A DNA stretch of 35,648 nucleotides from Clostridiales bacterium (GTDB taxonomy: Bacteria; Bacillota; Clostridia; Oscillospirales; Acutalibacteraceae): assembly GCA_012517675.1 (NCBI GenBank), contig JAAYUL010000055.1, positions 1 to 35,648 of the forward strand. The letters are read 5' to 3'. The notes under the pieces are model-generated. The model was not told the origin of the DNA. It was given only the letters and a program-made list of their open reading frames with translations, and searched no databases. Position 1 is the first letter of the stretch. Each line of letters begins with the position of its first letter. Both the position numbers and the translations under genes were made by a program. Below are positions 24,150 through 32,515 of the stretch, piece by piece.

Positions 24150-25223
24150 ATGAAAAAAAAGGTTATGCTCGGCATGAGCGGCGGGGTGGACAGCTCGGCC
24201 GCCGCGCTTCTGCTGCTCCGGGCCGGTTACGACGTGACCGGGGTGACCATGCGCCTGTGCCCGGACAGACTCGCGCGGCAAAGCGGAGCGGATGCTTCCT
24301 GCCCGCCCGACGACATCGGCGACGCGCGGCGCGTGGCCCGCGCGCTGGGAATCGACCACATCGTGCTGAATTTTCAGGACGTCTTTGAAACAAACGTCAT
24401 CGACTATTTTGCGGAACAGTACGCCGCGGGCCTCACCCCCAACCCCTGCATCGCCTGCAACCGGCACCTGAAGTTCGGCGCCATGCTCCGCAGGGCGCGG
24501 GAGCTGGGCTTTGACTGGATCGCCACCGGGCATTATGCCGTGATTGAGCAAAATGCCGCGGGCCGCCGGCTTTTAAAGCGCGCCCCCACCGGCAAGGACC
24601 AAAGCTACGTGCTGTATTCGCTGACACAGGAGCAGCTCGGCCGCACGCTGCTGCCGCTCGGCCGCCTGACCAAGCCGCAGGTGCGCGCGCTGGCGCAGGA
24701 GGCTGGGCTTCCCGTGGCGCATAAGCCCGACAGTCAGGAAATCTGCTTTGTGGAAAACAACGATTATGCCGGGTTTATTGAGCGATACACCGGAACCGCT
24801 GCGCCGGAGGGCGATTTTGTGGACGGGTCGGGCCGCGTGCTCGGCCGCCACAGAGGCATCACCCACTATACCGTCGGCCAGCGCAAGGGCCTCGGCGTTT
24901 CGTTCGGAAAGCCGATGTACGTGACGAAAATAGACGCCGCGCACAATACGGTCACGCTCGGCGAGGAAGGCAGCCAGTACGCTGACTCCCTGATCGCCGC
25001 AGACCTGAACTTCATCCCGTTTGACGCGCTCGAAGCGCCCGTGCGCGCACAGGTGAAAGCACGCTACCAGGCGCAGCCCGCGCCCGCGCTGCTGGTCCCC
25101 CTGGAAAACGGAACCCTCCGCGTGGAATTCGACCGGCCCCAGCGCGCCGTTACCCCGGGGCAGGCCGCGGTGTTTTACGACGGCGACCTTGTGCTCGGCG
25201 GCGGCACGATTCAGGCGCGGTAA
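24150..25223 (+). CDS. mnmA: tRNA-specific 2-thiouridylase MnmA
   Basis: Adds sulfur to U34 of Lys, Glu and Gln tRNAs. The PP-loop MLGMSGGVDSSAAALLLL (SGGVDSS at 10-16) activates the uridine. Cys100 and Cys103 lie in NPCIACNRHLKFG, and the second catalytic Cys is in SQEICFVENNDYAGF. GRHRGITHYTVGQRKGLG is a diagnostic MnmA block. The 357-aa length is normal. ATG 24150 follows the previous gene's TGA without a gap. A perfect terminator follows the stop. Confidence 0.96.
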   Translation: MKKKVMLGMSGGVDSSAAALLLLRAGYDVTGVTMRLCPDRLARQSGADASCPPDDIGDARRVARALGIDHIVLNFQDVFETNVIDYFAEQYAAGLTPNPCIACNRHLKFGAMLRRARELGFDWIATGHYAVIEQNAAGRRLLKRAPTGKDQSYVLYSLTQEQLGRTLLPLGRLTKPQVRALAQEAGLPVAHKPDSQEICFVENNDYAGFIERYTGTAAPEGDFVDGSGRVLGRHRGITHYTVGQRKGLGVSFGKPMYVTKIDAAHNTVTLGEEGSQYADSLIAADLNFIPFDALEAPVRAQVKARYQAQPAPALLVPLENGTLRVEFDRPQRAVTPGQAAVFYDGDLVLGGGTIQAR

Positions 25224-25237
25224 TCAAATCGACAGCA

Positions 25238-25272
25238 GCAGGGCGGAGCCTTTCGGCTCCGCCCTGCTTTTG
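25238..25272 (+). terminator. Rho-independent terminator of mnmA
   Basis: Thirteen-base perfect arms GCAGGGCGGAGCC / GGCTCCGCCCTGC with a TTTC loop, then TTTTGCTTT. Confidence 0.93.
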
Positions 25273-25313
25273 CTTTCCGGGCTTTGCTCCGCCGCGCCGG
25301 GAAGCGGCTCCAC

Positions 25314-25342
25314 TTGACAAAATCATTTTTTTAGATTAGAAT
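25314..25342 (+). promoter_or_regulatory. Sigma-A promoter of the glycosyltransferase gene
   Basis: A perfect TTGACA (25314-25319), 17 bases, TAGAAT (25337-25342). Transcription would start near 25349, leaving a leader of about 135 bases. Confidence 0.8.
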
Positions 25343-25353
25343 TTATATAAAGT

Positions 25354-25381
25354 AACAACTTAACTCATTTAATAAGTTGTT
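25354..25381 (+). promoter_or_regulatory. Inverted repeat at the start of the glycosyltransferase leader
   Basis: AACAACTTA (25354-25362) and TAAGTTGTT (25373-25381), perfect 9-base arms, lie within the first 35 transcribed bases. This could be a repressor site blocking the promoter or a 5' stabilising stem. The half-site AAGTTG recurs upstream of the GT108-like gene (around 27015 and 27028). Confidence 0.5.
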
Positions 25382-25453
25382 TGTTGATGATTTTTGTCGA
25401 TTCGCGGCGCCGTCCCATTGGGCGCCCCCGAAACACCGGGTGATGAAACTTGT

Positions 25454-25473
25454 CTTTCTGATTCAGAAAGGGG
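25454..25473 (+). promoter_or_regulatory. Leader stem that includes the ribosome site of the glycosyltransferase gene
   Basis: CTTTCTGA (25454-25461), one base, TCAGAAAG (25463-25470). The 3' arm runs into the ribosome site AAAGGGG, so folding may lower translation. A second stem, GGCGCC / GGGCGCC around 25404-25426, precedes it. Confidence 0.45.
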
Positions 25474-25482
25474 AAAAACACA

Positions 25483-26754
25483 TTGAATAATCGTGAAGAA
25501 ATACAGGTCGGCATCGGTTTTGCGACCGGGCGGGCAAATTTTCAGCAGGTGCTGAAAACCAACGTTTACAACTGGCAGGAGTGCGGCCTGACGGAGCGGG
25601 AAAAGGTGCGCCTGAACCTTCTGGTCGCCTATGACCTGGAGTATTCCAACACAAAGCAGACGGACTACACCAATGTCAGCGGCGACGTGCTGGGGCTGGT
25701 GGACGATACTTACTTTATTGGAAACGCCGCGATCGAAAAGGAAATCCGCTTTCTGGCGCGCGAGGGGATCGTGACCCCGGCGGAAGCCCGGACCCTTTTT
25801 GTCGGCGGATACGCCTCCAAGCGGAACATCCTGCTTTACACGGCGATGAAAAACAAGATGGACTGCCTGCTTTTTCTGGATGACGACGAATACCCGGTTG
25901 CCGTCACAAAAACCCACTCAACAGCGATTTGGAGCGGTCAGCATGTGCTGAACACCCACCTGAAAAACATACGAAGGGCAGATATTACAAATGGATACCA
26001 CTGCGGGTATATCTCCCCCATTCCGTACATCGGCTTCAACGACCGGCTGAGCGAGTCGGATTTCCGCCTGTTCATTGAAGCCATCAGCAACGACATCGTC
26101 AGCTGGGATACCATACGCTCCGTCATGGACAGCGGCGGGGTCACTTACGCCGACACCGACGTTCTGGTCAACGATTCCCCGCAGGTCGTGCCGGAGATCA
26201 ACCGCGCAAAATTCATTTCCGGTTCCAACCTGTGCGTCAACCTGAAAAATCCGGAGCGCGTTCTGCCGTTCTACAATCCGCCCGGCGCGCGCGGCGAAGA
26301 CACCTTTCTGGGGACCTGCCTGCATGACCGCACCGTTCTTCGGGTACCCTGCTACACCTTCCACGACGGTTTTTCCATGTACCACCACCTGATGGACGGC
26401 GTGCTGCCGATCGAGCTGAAGCATATTCAGGCCAACTCCAAAAAAATCGTCTCCCGCTTCTACCGCGCGTGCGTCGGCTGGGTCCGGTACAAGCCGCTGC
26501 TGCTTTACATTACCCAGCGGGATGAATACGAGCGGCAGATCGCACGGATGCGCGACCAACTGACTCTCACCCTGCCCAAGCTGTGCGCTTATTTCAACCG
26601 CAACGAATTTATGAACCTGATGCCGGAGCTGGAGCTGTACCATAAAAACGTCAGGAAGCATTACCGCGAGTTTCTGGAAACGCAGCGCATCTGGACAAAA
26701 CTCACCGATTCACTGTTCTGTGACAGCCGCGAAGCGGACCGGAAAGCCCAGTAG
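25483..26754 (+). CDS. GT-A fold glycosyltransferase (GT2-like), substrate unknown
   Basis: A 423-aa soluble protein without a signal peptide. GGYASKRNILLYTAMKNKMDCLL followed by FLDDDEYPVA (DDD at residues 133-135) matches the GT2/GT-A pattern of an RN-containing helix followed by the nucleotide-sugar metal site. RGEDTFLGTCL, near residue 269, resembles the catalytic-base ED motif. The C-terminal 100 residues are helical, with aromatic and charged residues. It starts TTG 25483 with AAAGGGG. It is transcribed alone from a strong promoter and ends with a terminator, but lies directly upstream of the GT108-GH130 locus. It could build the mannoside that the next operon turns over; the sugar donor and acceptor cannot be read. 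Confidence 0.72.
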   Translation: MNNREEIQVGIGFATGRANFQQVLKTNVYNWQECGLTEREKVRLNLLVAYDLEYSNTKQTDYTNVSGDVLGLVDDTYFIGNAAIEKEIRFLAREGIVTPAEARTLFVGGYASKRNILLYTAMKNKMDCLLFLDDDEYPVAVTKTHSTAIWSGQHVLNTHLKNIRRADITNGYHCGYISPIPYIGFNDRLSESDFRLFIEAISNDIVSWDTIRSVMDSGGVTYADTDVLVNDSPQVVPEINRAKFISGSNLCVNLKNPERVLPFYNPPGARGEDTFLGTCLHDRTVLRVPCYTFHDGFSMYHHLMDGVLPIELKHIQANSKKIVSRFYRACVGWVRYKPLLLYITQRDEYERQIARMRDQLTLTLPKLCAYFNRNEFMNLMPELELYHKNVRKHYREFLETQRIWTKLTDSLFCDSREADRKAQ

Positions 26755-26810
26755 GCGGCGGAAAAGCGCCGCACGCCGGGACGATTATTTTTACAAAAGC
26801 AGAACCATCT

Positions 26811-26848
26811 GAGCGCGGATCTCTGTGAGAGGCCGCGCTCTGTTTTTT
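26811..26848 (+). terminator. Terminator of the glycosyltransferase gene
   Basis: GAGCGCGG / CCGCGCTC arms with an inner CTCT / AGAG stem, followed by TGTTTTTTT. Confidence 0.9.
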
Positions 26849-26895
26849 TGCTTGAACTTCACTTGATTTTGCATCATTTCACTTTATTTTTTTGA

Positions 26896-26913
26896 TTTAT
26901 TAAAGTTAATAAA
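26896..26913 (+). promoter_or_regulatory. Palindrome, candidate operator upstream of the GT108-like operon
   Basis: TTTATTAA-AG-TTAATAAA, an 18-base palindrome nested in a wider CACTTTATT / AATAAAGTG inverted repeat (26880-26916). The 368-base gap 26755-27122 has a GC-rich terminator, then about 200 AT-rich bases with no gene. Size and symmetry suit a LacI-type dimer, and the LacI gene is the last gene of the operon; the lack of a central CG is unusual. Confidence 0.45.
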
Positions 26914-26979
26914 GTGCAATATATCGGATTATTGAAAAAACAGTTGATAAAAAATCGTATTTATTGAATGATTTTATCT

Positions 26980-27014
26980 AAATTACTTGATTATTATAGA
27001 AATTCAAGTAATTT
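26980..27014 (+). promoter_or_regulatory. Second inverted repeat upstream of the GT108-like operon
   Basis: AAATTACTTGA (26980-26990) and TCAAGTAATTT (27004-27014) are perfect 11-base arms around 13 bases. Just after, AAGTTGA recurs twice (27015-27033), overlapping a TTGAATTCAA palindrome. I cannot place the promoter with confidence; several TTGA-starting -35-like and AT-rich -10-like boxes occur between 26930 and 27000. Confidence 0.45.
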
Positions 27015-27122
27015 TAAGTTGAATTCAAGTTGATTCCAGGATTATGATGATGTTGGGAGGAAGAAAAACAGAAACACACTCACGCATTCTACTTTCAAAG
27101 CCAGTTTGGAACAGGAGGTTTT

Positions 27123-28058
27123 ATGGAAGGGATACGCACATGCGGGCAGCTTTTGGAGGATTTCCCCTGTCGCCGGTTAAAGCTGCCGAACACCAAGCTC
27201 CCGATTTTACAGAAAGCGGGGGACCGGCGGGACATCTACAATATTTCATCGCCGTTTTTCCACCACAACAGGCAGCTGCTTTTGGGCAGGGTGGAGGAAC
27301 GGGACAGCGAAGATTCCAGCGTCGTGTTCTTCCGCTGGAATTCCGGCTTCTGGTCGGAGGACGAGCAGTACGCTCCGCTGGAACATTTGCAGGACCCGTT
27401 CTGCTGCAAAATCAAAGGGGAACTGATGCTCGGCGGCGTGGAAGTTTCCCTCGGCAGCAAAAACGAAACCACGTACCGCACGGTGTTTTACCGGGAAACC
27501 GCGCCGGGCCGCTTTGAACGGTTTTCAACCGGGCCGGAACGAATGAAGGACATCCGCCTGCTGGAACTGGCGAACGGAACGATCCTGGTCGCGACAAGGC
27601 CTCAGGGCGGCGCGGCGGGAAGGGGGAAAATCGGCTTTACCTCAATTCGTTCGCTCGACGAGCTGAACGCCCGGACGATATCATCCGCCGAGGTGTTCGA
27701 CGACCAGTTTACCCCGGAGGAATGGGGCGGTACCAATCAGCTCCATCTGCTTCAAAACGGAAAGGTCGGCGCCCTTTCGCACATTGCCCGGTTCGATTCC
27801 GAGGGCAACCGCCACTATTATTCGACCTGCTTTCTGCTGGACCCGGAAACCGGAGCCCATTCGCCGATGAAAATGGTCGCGGTGCGCGGCAATTTTGAAG
27901 ACGGCCCAAGCAAGCGGGAGGACCTGAAAGACGTCGTGTTCAGCGGCGGGCTTATTCGGCAGGGCAACGGCGTCGCGCGTCTGTACTGCGGCGTGAGCGA
28001 CACGGAAGCGCACTGCATTTCAATTTCAGACCCATTTTTGGAATGGGAAAGCACTTGA
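27123..28058 (+). CDS. DUF1861 / GT108-like protein, putative beta-1,2-mannosyl transferase-phosphorylase
   Basis: A 311-aa soluble beta-propeller-type protein. I place it in DUF1861 (bacterial MTP-1-like), the family that in Leishmania contains the MTP mannosyltransferase/phosphorylases of mannogen, CAZy GT108, a relative of GH130. Visible blocks are NISSPFFHHNRQLLLGRVEERDSE, STGPERMKDIRLLELANGTILVATRPQGG, EWGGTNQLHLLQNGKVGALSHIARF, and LKDVVFSGGLIRQGNG. No signal peptide, so it acts in the cytoplasm. The ribosome site is AGGAGG before ATG 27123. It is the first gene of the operon with a sugar importer and a GH130 phosphorylase. It would phosphorolyse, or extend, beta-1,2-mannosides. Family call is good; direction and exact substrate are inferred. 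Confidence 0.75.
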   Translation: MEGIRTCGQLLEDFPCRRLKLPNTKLPILQKAGDRRDIYNISSPFFHHNRQLLLGRVEERDSEDSSVVFFRWNSGFWSEDEQYAPLEHLQDPFCCKIKGELMLGGVEVSLGSKNETTYRTVFYRETAPGRFERFSTGPERMKDIRLLELANGTILVATRPQGGAAGRGKIGFTSIRSLDELNARTISSAEVFDDQFTPEEWGGTNQLHLLQNGKVGALSHIARFDSEGNRHYYSTCFLLDPETGAHSPMKMVAVRGNFEDGPSKREDLKDVVFSGGLIRQGNGVARLYCGVSDTEAHCISISDPFLEWEST

Positions 28059-28105
28059 AACGCCGGTTATTTTAACCAAAATAAATGTTACAGGAGGAAA
28101 TGAAA

Positions 28106-29512
28106 ATGTCAAAGAAGAAATTAGGTTGTTTGATTCTTGCAGGCGCCATGATGGCAAGCGTGTTCGCCGGATGCTCCAACGGCACGTCCTCTGGTTCCCA
28201 AAGCGGAAATTCCGCCGCAACGGGCGGAACGGTCACCGTCAAATTCTGGTCCGCCCCGCAGAAGGTTCAGTACGCCTTCTGGTCCGCGAAAGCCAAGGCC
28301 TTTAACGCCACCAAGGCCACGGTAAACGGAAAAACCATAACCGTAACCGTACAGCAAATGCCCGAATCCCCGTCGTCCGAAGCCGGCATTCAGAACGCCA
28401 TTGTAACGGGGACTATCCCGGCCGCGTCGGAAAACATCAGCCGCAGCTTCGCCTCAACGCTCGCCACCTCGGGCGCGGTTTACGATCTGCAGGACGAGCA
28501 GTGGTTCAAGGATGCCGTCGCCACCAAGCAAATAGAGAAAACCATCGCGGGCTGGGCGATCAATTCCAAACAGTACGTTCTGCCGGAATACGTAAATCCG
28601 ATGACCTGGCAGTGGAACGCGAAAGCGCTGAAGGCGCTCGGCATTACCAAAGTGCCGCAGACCGTGGATGATCTGGACGCCGTTCTCAAAGCGTTTACCG
28701 AGAACAAATCCAAAATGAGCGCCATCGGCGTAACGCACACCCTCTACCGCCCGGCGCTGCTTCACCCCGAGCAGTGGTGGGAAAGATGGTTTGATTTCCA
28801 GGGCCCGTACATGGCTCTTTCCCAGAAGACCTCATGGGTGGACGACGGCAAGCTGACGCTGGACCGTCAGGGCGCGATCGACACCTTCGAGCTGCTCGGC
28901 AAATTCGGCAACACCATCCAGACCAACGAGGTCACCGATCTCTGGACCGCGAAAAACCCGTCCATCCTGCTCAGCGTCAGCTCCCCGTGGGATATTCAGA
29001 CGCTCAGCGAGGCCGGAAAAACATATGGTCTGGACGGCGATTACGTCTTCGGCCCGTCCCTCGTCAAAAAATCAGGCGACAAGGCCTACAACTTCGGCGA
29101 CTCCAAGGGGATTGTCCTTTATAAGAACAGCAGCGTTTCCGACGACCAGCACCAGGGAGTCATCGAATTCCTGAAGTGGGTGTACGGCAAGGACAACTGC
29201 ACACAGACCGATGCGGACTGGCTGAAAGCAACCACCATGCTGCCGGTGCGCGGCGACATTGCAACCAACAGCGCGTTTGCGGATCAGCTGAAAAAGTATC
29301 CGGAACTGAAAGACCTGGTCGAATACTCCGCTTACAGCGTTCCCTGCATGGCATCCGATAAAATGACGGATATTCAGACGGCCCTGACCGAATCCGGCTT
29401 AACGCCGTATATTCAGGAAGCCTTAAAGCAGAAGCCCCTTAACGCTCCGGACGCGTCGAAATCCGTAGACAGCGCGTTCAGCGCAATGAAATCGGCAGGC
29501 GGTCTGAGCTGA
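28106..29512 (+). CDS. ABC transporter sugar-binding lipoprotein
   Basis: The extracytoplasmic binding protein of an oligosaccharide ABC importer (SBP_bac_1 type). It starts ATG 28106, 8 bases after AGGAGG; the ATG two codons earlier is too close. The signal peptide MSKKKLGCLILAGAMMASVF ends in the lipobox FAGC, so Cys is lipidated; a Ser/Gly/Asn linker follows. About 468 aa, normal for the family. WSAPQKVQYAFWSAKAKAFNA is the first strand-helix region. Conserved aromatic residues such as EQWWERWF and TSWVDDG may stack on sugars. With the two permeases it forms the importer; given the GH130 and GT108-like enzymes, beta-1,2-mannooligosaccharides are the likely cargo. Confidence 0.9.
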   Translation: MSKKKLGCLILAGAMMASVFAGCSNGTSSGSQSGNSAATGGTVTVKFWSAPQKVQYAFWSAKAKAFNATKATVNGKTITVTVQQMPESPSSEAGIQNAIVTGTIPAASENISRSFASTLATSGAVYDLQDEQWFKDAVATKQIEKTIAGWAINSKQYVLPEYVNPMTWQWNAKALKALGITKVPQTVDDLDAVLKAFTENKSKMSAIGVTHTLYRPALLHPEQWWERWFDFQGPYMALSQKTSWVDDGKLTLDRQGAIDTFELLGKFGNTIQTNEVTDLWTAKNPSILLSVSSPWDIQTLSEAGKTYGLDGDYVFGPSLVKKSGDKAYNFGDSKGIVLYKNSSVSDDQHQGVIEFLKWVYGKDNCTQTDADWLKATTMLPVRGDIATNSAFADQLKKYPELKDLVEYSAYSVPCMASDKMTDIQTALTESGLTPYIQEALKQKPLNAPDASKSVDSAFSAMKSAGGLS

Positions 29513-29545
29513 CGATTTTCTGAACCCGATTCTCAGTTTTTTCAA

Positions 29546-29589
29546 AGCGCCAAAACCTCCTTCCGGCCACCGGAAGAAGGTTTTGCGCT
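29546..29589 (+). terminator. Long intra-operon hairpin between the binding protein and permease genes
   Basis: A 44-base near-perfect foldback: AGCGC / GCGCT at the ends, AAAACCT / AGGTTTT and CTTCCGG / CCGGAAG inside, with a 3-base loop. A weak T content follows. Such stems after binding-protein genes stabilise the upstream mRNA and lower permease expression, as in malE-malF. Confidence 0.65.
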
Positions 29590-29643
29590 GTATTTACAAA
29601 GACGAAATACAGCCGCAGATTCTTCTGTTTCAGGGAGGAAGTT

Positions 29644-30546
29644 ATGACAGAAAAAACCATTTCCAAAAAACGCTACCGCGACAACTTGACCGGCTGGCTT
29701 CTCAACGTGCCCTATCTGGTCTACACCGTTATCTTTTTCCTGATCCCCCTGGTGTGGGCGGTCTGGCTTTCCACAATGAACTGGAACCTGATGTCTCCGG
29801 ACAAAATCTTTGTGGGCATCCAGAATTTCACGGGAATGCTGAAAAACCCGAAGGTCATCGCCTCTTTTTTCAACGCGTTCCGCTACCTGGTTCCCATTGT
29901 GATCCTTTGTTTCCTGTTCGGCCTGTTCCTTTCCCTGTTGATTTCAAGCCTGCCCGACCGAATCAAGGGCGTTACCGCCGTGCTGTTTTTTATCCCGTAC
30001 CTGACCTCCGGCGTTGCAACGTCCGTCATTGTCCGCTATTTTTTCAGCTACAACTCCTCGTTCAACGACTTTCTCCGCGGGCATTTCAACCTGGACGTCT
30101 CCTGGTTTCAGAACCCGACGACCGCGTTCTGGATCATTGTCGTGCTGATCGTCTGGAAAATGTCAGGGTATTACGCCCTGTTCCTTCTTTCCGCGATTGA
30201 GGGCATCGACTCTTCCGTGACCGAAGCGGCCGCCATAGACGGCTCCACCGGGTTCCACAGACTGACCCACATCACGCTCCCGATGATTCTGCCGACGCTC
30301 ACCACCGTGGTTGTTCTGGCGGCGGGCCTTGCGTTCGGAATTTACACGGAGCCTTACCTTCTGACCGGCGGCGGTCCGAACAACGCGACCACAACATGGC
30401 TGCTGGAAATTTACAACACGTCCTTCACGAGCTTCCGGTCCGGCGAAGGCGCCGCAATGGCCATTGCAAACGCCGTTCAGATTTTTGTTACGATTCAGCT
30501 GATCACCGTCGTGATGAACAAGCTGAACCGCAAATTCGGATATTAA
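29644..30546 (+). CDS. ABC sugar transporter permease, MalF-type
   Basis: A 300-aa inner-membrane permease with six hydrophobic segments, the first near residues 19-42 (WLLNVPYLVYTVIFFLIPLV). The cytoplasmic EAA loop is VTEAAAIDGSTGFHRLTHITLPMI, which contacts the ATPase. The ribosome site is GGGAGG before ATG 29644. It pairs with the next gene to make a heterodimeric channel. No ATP-binding gene is in the locus, so a shared MsmK/MalK-type ATPase is expected elsewhere. Confidence 0.93.
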   Translation: MTEKTISKKRYRDNLTGWLLNVPYLVYTVIFFLIPLVWAVWLSTMNWNLMSPDKIFVGIQNFTGMLKNPKVIASFFNAFRYLVPIVILCFLFGLFLSLLISSLPDRIKGVTAVLFFIPYLTSGVATSVIVRYFFSYNSSFNDFLRGHFNLDVSWFQNPTTAFWIIVVLIVWKMSGYYALFLLSAIEGIDSSVTEAAAIDGSTGFHRLTHITLPMILPTLTTVVVLAAGLAFGIYTEPYLLTGGGPNNATTTWLLEIYNTSFTSFRSGEGAAMAIANAVQIFVTIQLITVVMNKLNRKFGY

Positions 30547-30558
30547 GGAGGGACAGCT

Positions 30559-31383
30559 GTGAAAAAAAGGTCAGCCGCCAAAACCGGCATTCTGATCGTC
30601 ATCACCGCCTTTTTCCTGGTGTTTTCGCTTTTTCCGCTGCTGTATATGATCATACAGTCGTTGATGCCGTGGGACCAGGTGGACAAATCGGTGGTCCTCC
30701 TGCAGCCCACGCTGCGGAGCTACCAGTACCTGATCGGCACCGGTGATACCGCCGACGCCCTCATGTGGATCCGTTCCCTGATCAATTCCATCATCGTATC
30801 CCTTCCCACCGCGGTCGTTTCCGTTCTGGTCGGCCTTTGCGTCGGCTATTCCGTCACAAAGCTGCAGTTCAAAGGGAAAAAGCTCATCTACCAATCCCTT
30901 TTGTTTCAGATGTTTTTCCCCATCGTCATCCTGCTGGTGCCCCGCTACATCCTGATCAAGCCCCTTGCCAACCATTACATGGGCATGATCCTTCCCCTGT
31001 GCATCTCCACCTGGGCGATTTTCATGTACATCAACTATTTCACGACGCTGCCGAATGAAATATTCGAGGCGGCAAAAATCGACGGACTCGGCGAACTCGG
31101 CATCATTCTGAAAATCGCGGTCCCAATGACAAAGTCCGTAACCACCATCGTCTTCCTGTCCATGTTTATGACGCGCTGGAACGAACTGATGTGGGATATG
31201 CTGGTCGCGCCGGATATTAAAATGCAGACGCTGAACGTGTTGATTTCCACCCAGTTCCGTGCGATGGGGAATTTCCCCGGGCCGATGTACGCGGCTTCCG
31301 TGCTGCTGACCATGCCGATCATCGTCCTATTCCTCTTTGCTTCCAAATATTTCAAGGAAGGCATCAGCTTCATGCTGAAGTAA
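30559..31383 (+). CDS. ABC sugar transporter permease, MalG-type
   Basis: A 274-aa permease with six hydrophobic segments. The N-terminal helix is ILIVITAFFLVFSLFPLLYMI, and the EAA loop is IFEAAKIDGLGELGIILKIAVPM. FKEGISFMLK at the C-terminus is typical of the MalG group. It begins 12 bases after the previous permease (GGAGG site, GTG 30559) and is co-translated with it. Confidence 0.93.
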   Translation: MKKRSAAKTGILIVITAFFLVFSLFPLLYMIIQSLMPWDQVDKSVVLLQPTLRSYQYLIGTGDTADALMWIRSLINSIIVSLPTAVVSVLVGLCVGYSVTKLQFKGKKLIYQSLLFQMFFPIVILLVPRYILIKPLANHYMGMILPLCISTWAIFMYINYFTTLPNEIFEAAKIDGLGELGIILKIAVPMTKSVTTIVFLSMFMTRWNELMWDMLVAPDIKMQTLNVLISTQFRAMGNFPGPMYAASVLLTMPIIVLFLFASKYFKEGISFMLK

Positions 31384-31429
31384 CCGCGCGCTTACCAAAA
31401 TTTCAGTTGATCTCAGGAGGGACAGCTTC

Positions 31430-32491
31430 ATGAAAAGATGCAATAACAACCCACTCATCTCCCCAAATGATGTAGCACCAAGCCGTCACGATTTTCACGT
31501 GGAAGGAATTTTCAACTGCGGCGTTTGCCGCTATCAGGACGAAACCCTGCTGATCTGCAGGGTTTCCGAATCGGCGGGATTTACGGAAAGCAGTGTGAGA
31601 GTCCCCGTAATGACCCACGAGGACGGCCGCCCCGCCATGAGTGTGGTGGAGGTGAAAAAAAGCGACCACCCGAACTGGAACTTTTCCGATTCGCGTTCGG
31701 TCAGCATCAAAACGCCCGGCGGGCGCAGGATGATCTACCTGACGTCCTTCTCCCATCTGCGGATTGCCCGTTCCAAAGACGGCGTTCATTTTACCGTTGA
31801 CGACGCGCCGATGATCCAGCCGGAAACACCGGAAGAAACCTGGGGAATGGAAGACCCCCGGGTCACGCAGATCGGGGACACCTATTACATCAATTACACC
31901 GCGGTGAGTCCCCACGGCCCGGCGACCGCGCTGCTCAGCACAAAGGATTTTGTCCGCTTTGAGCGCCAAGGCATCATTTTCGCGCCGGAAAACAAAGACG
32001 TCGTTATCTTCCCCGAAAAAATCGGCGGAAAGTATTACGCGCTCAACCGTCCCGTCAGCCATGATTTCAGCGCCCCGGAAATGTGGATCTGCGAATCCCC
32101 CGACCTGATCCACTGGGGAAACCAGCGCCACTTCTGCGGCGTGCCCGAAACAGGCTGGGAAAACGGGCGCGTCGGCGGCGGCGCCGTGCCGTTTTACACG
32201 GAAAAAGGCTGGATCGAAATTTACCACGCCGCCGACCGCTCCAACCGCTACTGCCTTGGCGCCATGCTGCTCGACGCGCAGAACCCGCAAAAAATCCTGG
32301 CCCGCACGGAAGCCCCCATTCTTCAGCCGGAAGCCCCCTACGAAACAAACGGCTTCTTTCATAACACTGTTTTTACCTGCGGCTGTTGGCAAAACGGAAA
32401 TAATGTTGTACTATATTATGGAGCAGGGGACGATAAAATCTGCCGCGCGGACTTTACCTTGGATGAGATTTATCGTGCTTTAAAAATTTAA
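31430..32491 (+). CDS. GH130 phosphorylase, probable beta-1,2-mannobiose phosphorylase
   Basis: GH130 enzymes split beta-mannosides with phosphate to mannose 1-phosphate. The 353-aa five-bladed propeller starts NNPLISPNDVAPSRHDFHVEGIFNCGVCRYQDETLLICRV (read in two parts), much like the Listeria/Thermoanaerobacter beta-1,2-mannobiose phosphorylases. ETWGMEDPRV (Glu141-Asp142) holds the family's general-acid Asp. YALNRPVSH and GGGAVPF...GWIEIYHAAD are further GH130 blocks; NTVFTCGCW and LYYGAGDDKICRADFTL close the fold. There is no signal peptide, so it acts on imported substrate in the cytoplasm. The start has an AGGAGGG site. The beta-1,2 linkage is inferred from N-terminal resemblance and the GT108-like neighbour; beta-1,4-mannoside activity is the main alternative. 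Confidence 0.87.
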   Translation: MKRCNNNPLISPNDVAPSRHDFHVEGIFNCGVCRYQDETLLICRVSESAGFTESSVRVPVMTHEDGRPAMSVVEVKKSDHPNWNFSDSRSVSIKTPGGRRMIYLTSFSHLRIARSKDGVHFTVDDAPMIQPETPEETWGMEDPRVTQIGDTYYINYTAVSPHGPATALLSTKDFVRFERQGIIFAPENKDVVIFPEKIGGKYYALNRPVSHDFSAPEMWICESPDLIHWGNQRHFCGVPETGWENGRVGGGAVPFYTEKGWIEIYHAADRSNRYCLGAMLLDAQNPQKILARTEAPILQPEAPYETNGFFHNTVFTCGCWQNGNNVVLYYGAGDDKICRADFTLDEIYRALKI

Positions 32492-32515
32492 CGCTTGAAA
32501 AGCAGGTGACGCACG

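Noticed and set aside
27044-27517. A 157-codon ORF overlapping the GT108-like gene
   Set aside because: A frame shadow; the GT108-like frame has an AGGAGG site and recognisable family blocks.
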